Positions 60,889 through 64,000 of a stretch of 64,000 nt of DNA are shown piece by piece. The translations under genes were made by a program, and so were the position numbers. How positions within the stretch are numbered: the first letter of the stretch is position 1; each line of letters starts with the position of its first letter. The notes beneath the pieces are model-generated. The model was not told the origin of the DNA. It saw nothing but the letters and a program-made list of their open reading frames with translations, and did no database searches. The DNA is from JANNOG01 sp050329415 (lineage in GTDB: Bacteria > Actinomycetota > Actinomycetes > Actinomycetales > JBBAYJ01): NCBI GenBank assembly GCA_050329415.1, contig JBHJOS010000050.1, positions 49,609-113,608 of the forward strand. The letters are read 5' to 3'.

Positions 60889-60985
60889 CCCTCTCCCCGC
60901 CCGTCCGCCACGACGACGGTCGACCAGAGGAACGTAGGCGGACGGCCGGGAGCGCCGCCGGGGCTGTCCACAGGCTGCGGGCGGC

Positions 60986-62359
60986 TCAGGTCAGGTACCA
61001 CGGGCTGGTGTACGCCACCGCGCGGTTGTTCGCGGGGTGCCCGGCCGGCCCCGGCGCATCGCTGGGCTCGGCCGGATCGGCGACGCGGATCACGAGCCAG
61101 CGGTCAGCCGCCCCGTCGACCGGCACCCGGAATCGGGCCGGCACGCCAGCCACCACGGGCTCCACGGCGAGCACCTCGGGCACGACCGGGCCGTCGGCGA
61201 GCACCTGCGCCTCCAGCGGCCTGCCCTGCCACACCGGCCCGCGGTCGACGTCGAGGTCGACGAGCACCTCCCCGCGGGAGACGCGCACCGTCCCGCCGTA
61301 CGGGACCCCGTCCGCGGTCGCGGCCACCCGCAGGCCGCTCTCGCGGGTGGCGAAGAACCGGCGCGCCGTCATCGCCTCCCGGACCCCGACCCGGGTGTTG
61401 GCCGCCACCCACAGCCCGGCCCGTCCCTTGCCCTCCGGGACTCCCCAGTCGGTGCCGTGTTCGTCGGTGACCCCGAGGATCCCCGGCCGCCACCCCGCCC
61501 GCAGGCAGGCCACGAGGGGCGACGTCCTGCCCTCGGCCACGCCGCGGAACAGGTAGTCGTCGCGGCGGTTGAACAGCTCGAGGGAGACCATCCGCTCGAC
61601 CAGCCCGGGCTCGGGCCGGAACTCCTGGAACCGGCCCGGCTCCCGGCCCGGGTGGTTGAACCCGAAGATGCCGTCGGCCCCACCTTCCAGCCACCACCGA
61701 TCGGGCCGGGCCAGCCAGCGGTACAGGCCGTCCATCCGGCCCGCGTCCACCAGGGTCAAGGCACGGTAGCGCTGCGTGAACCACACGTTGACATGGCCGA
61801 CGATGGGGCCGGACCACTCGAAGCCCCGGATCGCCGTGAAGGCGCCGGGAGCGTCGGCCGCGTCGGCCAACCGGCCGGTCAGAGCCCACTCGGCGTCATC
61901 GAGCCCGAGGAACGGCTCGGTCTCGGGCGGCAGGGCGTCGCCGAGGGCGTCCCGGAACCTCTGCGGCACCACCGTGTGGTCGGTCAGGGCAGCGACGTCG
62001 AGCCCGGCGTCGCGCATGGACTCGAAGGCCAGCGCGGGGTCCCCGTCGCCGTCCGAGAGCAGGGTGTGGTTGTGCAGGTCGCCGTGGACCAGCGTGACGC
62101 CGGGGAACAGGGCCGACGTCCGCGCCGCCCCCTCGGCGGTGGGTTCGCCGGTGGCGGCCGCCGCGGAGAGGGGCGTCGCCCACGCGCCGGAGGACCCGAG
62201 CGGCAGGGCGGCGAGCAGCAGGCCGCCCATGCCGCCCGCCAGCACGCTGCGCCGGCCGACAGCCCGGTCGATGGCCAGGCCGTCGACCCGAGGCAGGACA
62301 GTCCGCCGGCCGAACGGATGGTGGTCGTGGTGGCAGTGCTGGGCATCGTCGTCGGTCAC
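60986..62359 (-). CDS. PHP-domain metallohydrolase with Tat-like signal
   Basis: A 457-residue protein. A Tat-type signal (GRRSVLAGGMGGLLLAALPL) precedes the mature part, though it begins about residue 35 after a His-rich N-terminus (HCHHDHHPFGRR). The PHP metal site is HGDLHNHTLLSDGDG, with further ligands in AALTDHTVVP and FGFNHPGREPG. This layout is that of the CehA/McbA family, which includes carbaryl hydrolase. It may hydrolyse phosphoesters or carbamate-like esters outside the membrane. The substrate is unknown. Confidence 0.8.
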   Translation of the reverse strand: MTDDDAQHCHHDHHPFGRRTVLPRVDGLAIDRAVGRRSVLAGGMGGLLLAALPLGSSGAWATPLSAAAATGEPTAEGAARTSALFPGVTLVHGDLHNHTLLSDGDGDPALAFESMRDAGLDVAALTDHTVVPQRFRDALGDALPPETEPFLGLDDAEWALTGRLADAADAPGAFTAIRGFEWSGPIVGHVNVWFTQRYRALTLVDAGRMDGLYRWLARPDRWWLEGGADGIFGFNHPGREPGRFQEFRPEPGLVERMVSLELFNRRDDYLFRGVAEGRTSPLVACLRAGWRPGILGVTDEHGTDWGVPEGKGRAGLWVAANTRVGVREAMTARRFFATRESGLRVAATADGVPYGGTVRVSRGEVLVDLDVDRGPVWQGRPLEAQVLADGPVVPEVLAVEPVVAGVPARFRVPVDGAADRWLVIRVADPAEPSDAPGPAGHPANNRAVAYTSPWYLT

Positions 62360-62535
62360 GCCACCTGTGTCCCCGGCGCAGGTGACGCGGACGTGAACGA
62401 CGGGCGAACCGGCAACGAATTCCGCCGCGGCTCCGCGTGCCGCCCCACCTGCCCGGCGCTCAATCCGCGGCCGTGATCGGCCGATGGTGACGGTGGCGGC
62501 CCGCCGGGTCCCGAGGGCGTGCCAGGAGGTGATGC

Positions 62536-63255
62536 GTGGGGCGAGAGCCAGAGTCGGCTGCCGTGGGCGTGAAGGCCCCCCGTGTCAACGGCCGCGTCCA
62601 GGTCGCCTACCCGCTGCCGGGGGACGACCAGCCGAGCCGGCTCACGACCCGGCTGGAGGACGTGCGTGAGGTGCGTCGCGGATCCCAGTACCTGGTCGCC
62701 GCTCCGGCGAACAGCGCCGAGGCCCGCCAGCCGGAGCGCGGGAGCGACTGCGCCCTGGAGTGGACGTCGACACGGGGCCTGTGGTCCGTCCCTGTGCGGT
62801 TCACCGGCGTCGAGCGCGGGCAGCACGAGGCCCGGTACTGGGTCCTCGACCAGCTCGGCGGCGCGGTCCGCCGGCAGCGTCGGCGGTTCGTCCGCGTCGA
62901 GTGGGCGGTGCCGCTGGCCGTGGTCCGGCTCCCACCGGACGACCGGCCCCCCGGCGCCGAGGACCCGCCGCCGCAACCCGCCCTGCTGGGCCTCACCCGG
63001 AACATCGGCGAGGGCGGTGTCGCCTGCGTCCTCCAAGGCGACCGGCTGCCCGGCGGTGCCGCCGTCCGCGTGGTGCTGGGGGTGGCGGACACCCCGGTGG
63101 AGTGCCTGGGGTCGGTGCTGTCGTCGGAGCCCGCCGAGGACGAGGGGACGTCCACCGCGGTCATCGCCTTCGACGACCCGGGTGTGGTCGGTGACCGGCT
63201 GCGTCCCCTCATCTTCGAGGAGCAGCGCCGACTTCGCCGGCTCGCCCCCGACTGA
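62536..63255 (+). CDS. PilZ-domain protein
   Basis: A 239-residue protein. Residues 20-110 form a YcgR-N-like beta domain. The PilZ domain begins with RRQRRRFVRVEW (the RxxxR c-di-GMP site) and contains TRNIGEGGVACVL, equivalent to the (D/N)xSxxG motif with Gly at the Ser position. The GTG at 62536 has AGGAGGTGAT ahead of it. The protein probably binds cyclic di-GMP and controls motility, adhesion or cell envelope functions. No flagellar or pilus gene is nearby. Confidence 0.82.
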   Translation: MGREPESAAVGVKAPRVNGRVQVAYPLPGDDQPSRLTTRLEDVREVRRGSQYLVAAPANSAEARQPERGSDCALEWTSTRGLWSVPVRFTGVERGQHEARYWVLDQLGGAVRRQRRRFVRVEWAVPLAVVRLPPDDRPPGAEDPPPQPALLGLTRNIGEGGVACVLQGDRLPGGAAVRVVLGVADTPVECLGSVLSSEPAEDEGTSTAVIAFDDPGVVGDRLRPLIFEEQRRLRRLAPD

Positions 63256-63290
63256 GCCGCCCGAGCGGCAGACCTCCCGGGGCAGCGACG

Positions 63291-63325
63291 GAAGGCCCCC
63301 GTACCCGATGGGTACGAGGGCCTTC
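63291..63325. terminator. Bidirectional stem-loop terminator
   Basis: GAAGGCCCCCGTACCC (63291-63306) pairs with GGGTACGAGGGCCTTC (63310-63325) over 16 base pairs with one mismatch and a 3-base loop. It lies between the convergent PilZ gene and groEL and can serve both. There is no long T-tract. Confidence 0.8.
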
Positions 63326-63352
63326 GCGTGTGATGCAGGTGGTGAGGTGGAC

Positions 63353-64000
<648 letters not shown>

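Overview
The window comes from a high-GC actinobacterium. Codon third positions are almost always G or C, GTG starts are common, and adjacent genes repeatedly overlap by 4 bases (GTGA or ATGA). Typical actinobacterial genes are present: a GroEL ending in GGMGDMDF, a WXG100 protein, an ECF sigma/zinc anti-sigma pair and OmpR-type two-component genes. I cannot fix the genus.

Region 1 (1-17508) is a biosynthetic gene cluster cut by the left edge. A minus-strand operon reads leftward from 6759: a TylM1/DesVI-type aminosugar N-methyltransferase, a GNAT-like protein, a compact AMP-dependent ligase, an acyl carrier protein, a YidC/Oxa1-like insertase, an NAD-dependent sugar reductase/epimerase and two glycosyltransferases. 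A divergent plus-strand series holds a second GNAT-like protein, a 71-residue peptide ending in CPCSSGY that looks like a RiPP precursor, an M29-peptidase-like protein, an NDP-hexose 2,3-dehydratase, a glycosyltransferase, an MIO ammonia-lyase/aminomutase with a His-Leu (tyrosine-type) selectivity pair, an ABC-2 exporter, a TylC3/EvaC-type sugar C-methyltransferase and a fourth glycosyltransferase. Known families give N-methylated, C-methylated, 2-deoxy aminosugars plus an aryl-acyl route (tyrosine to coumarate or beta-tyrosine, ligase, carrier protein, acyltransferase). My inference is that these decorate a ribosomal peptide, a combination I do not recognise.

Region 2 (17509-22285) begins with gene debris: a small ORF, a TPR remnant and the frameshifted tail of an XPB-type helicase. 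A two-gene unit follows, a P-loop NTPase and a large TPR protein with a STAND-like N-terminus.

Region 3 (22383-41467) is a pectin/galacturonate catabolic locus. One 13-gene minus-strand operon starts from a recognisable promoter at 40189-40218. It encodes a dipeptide/oligosaccharide-type ABC importer, a GntR-LacI regulator with an SDR-like tail, a GH28 glycosidase, UxaE, UxaC, a mannonate-forming SDR, a LarA-like protein, two TIM-barrel isomerases and a Gfo/Idh oxidoreductase. A mandelate-racemase-family sugar-acid dehydratase is divergent.

Region 4 (41464-64000) is mostly housekeeping or mixed: a heterodimeric ABC exporter, a two-component system, an alpha/beta hydrolase with a TetR regulator downstream of a 35-bp palindrome, another ABC exporter, an HtrA-type protease, WXG100, molybdopterin genes moaA, moaD and moaE enclosing a cysteine-free P450-like protein, an MFS exporter, an ECF sigma/anti-sigma pair, a COG4315-type lipoprotein, an Rpn-type nuclease, a PHP hydrolase, a PilZ protein and the 3' part of groEL.
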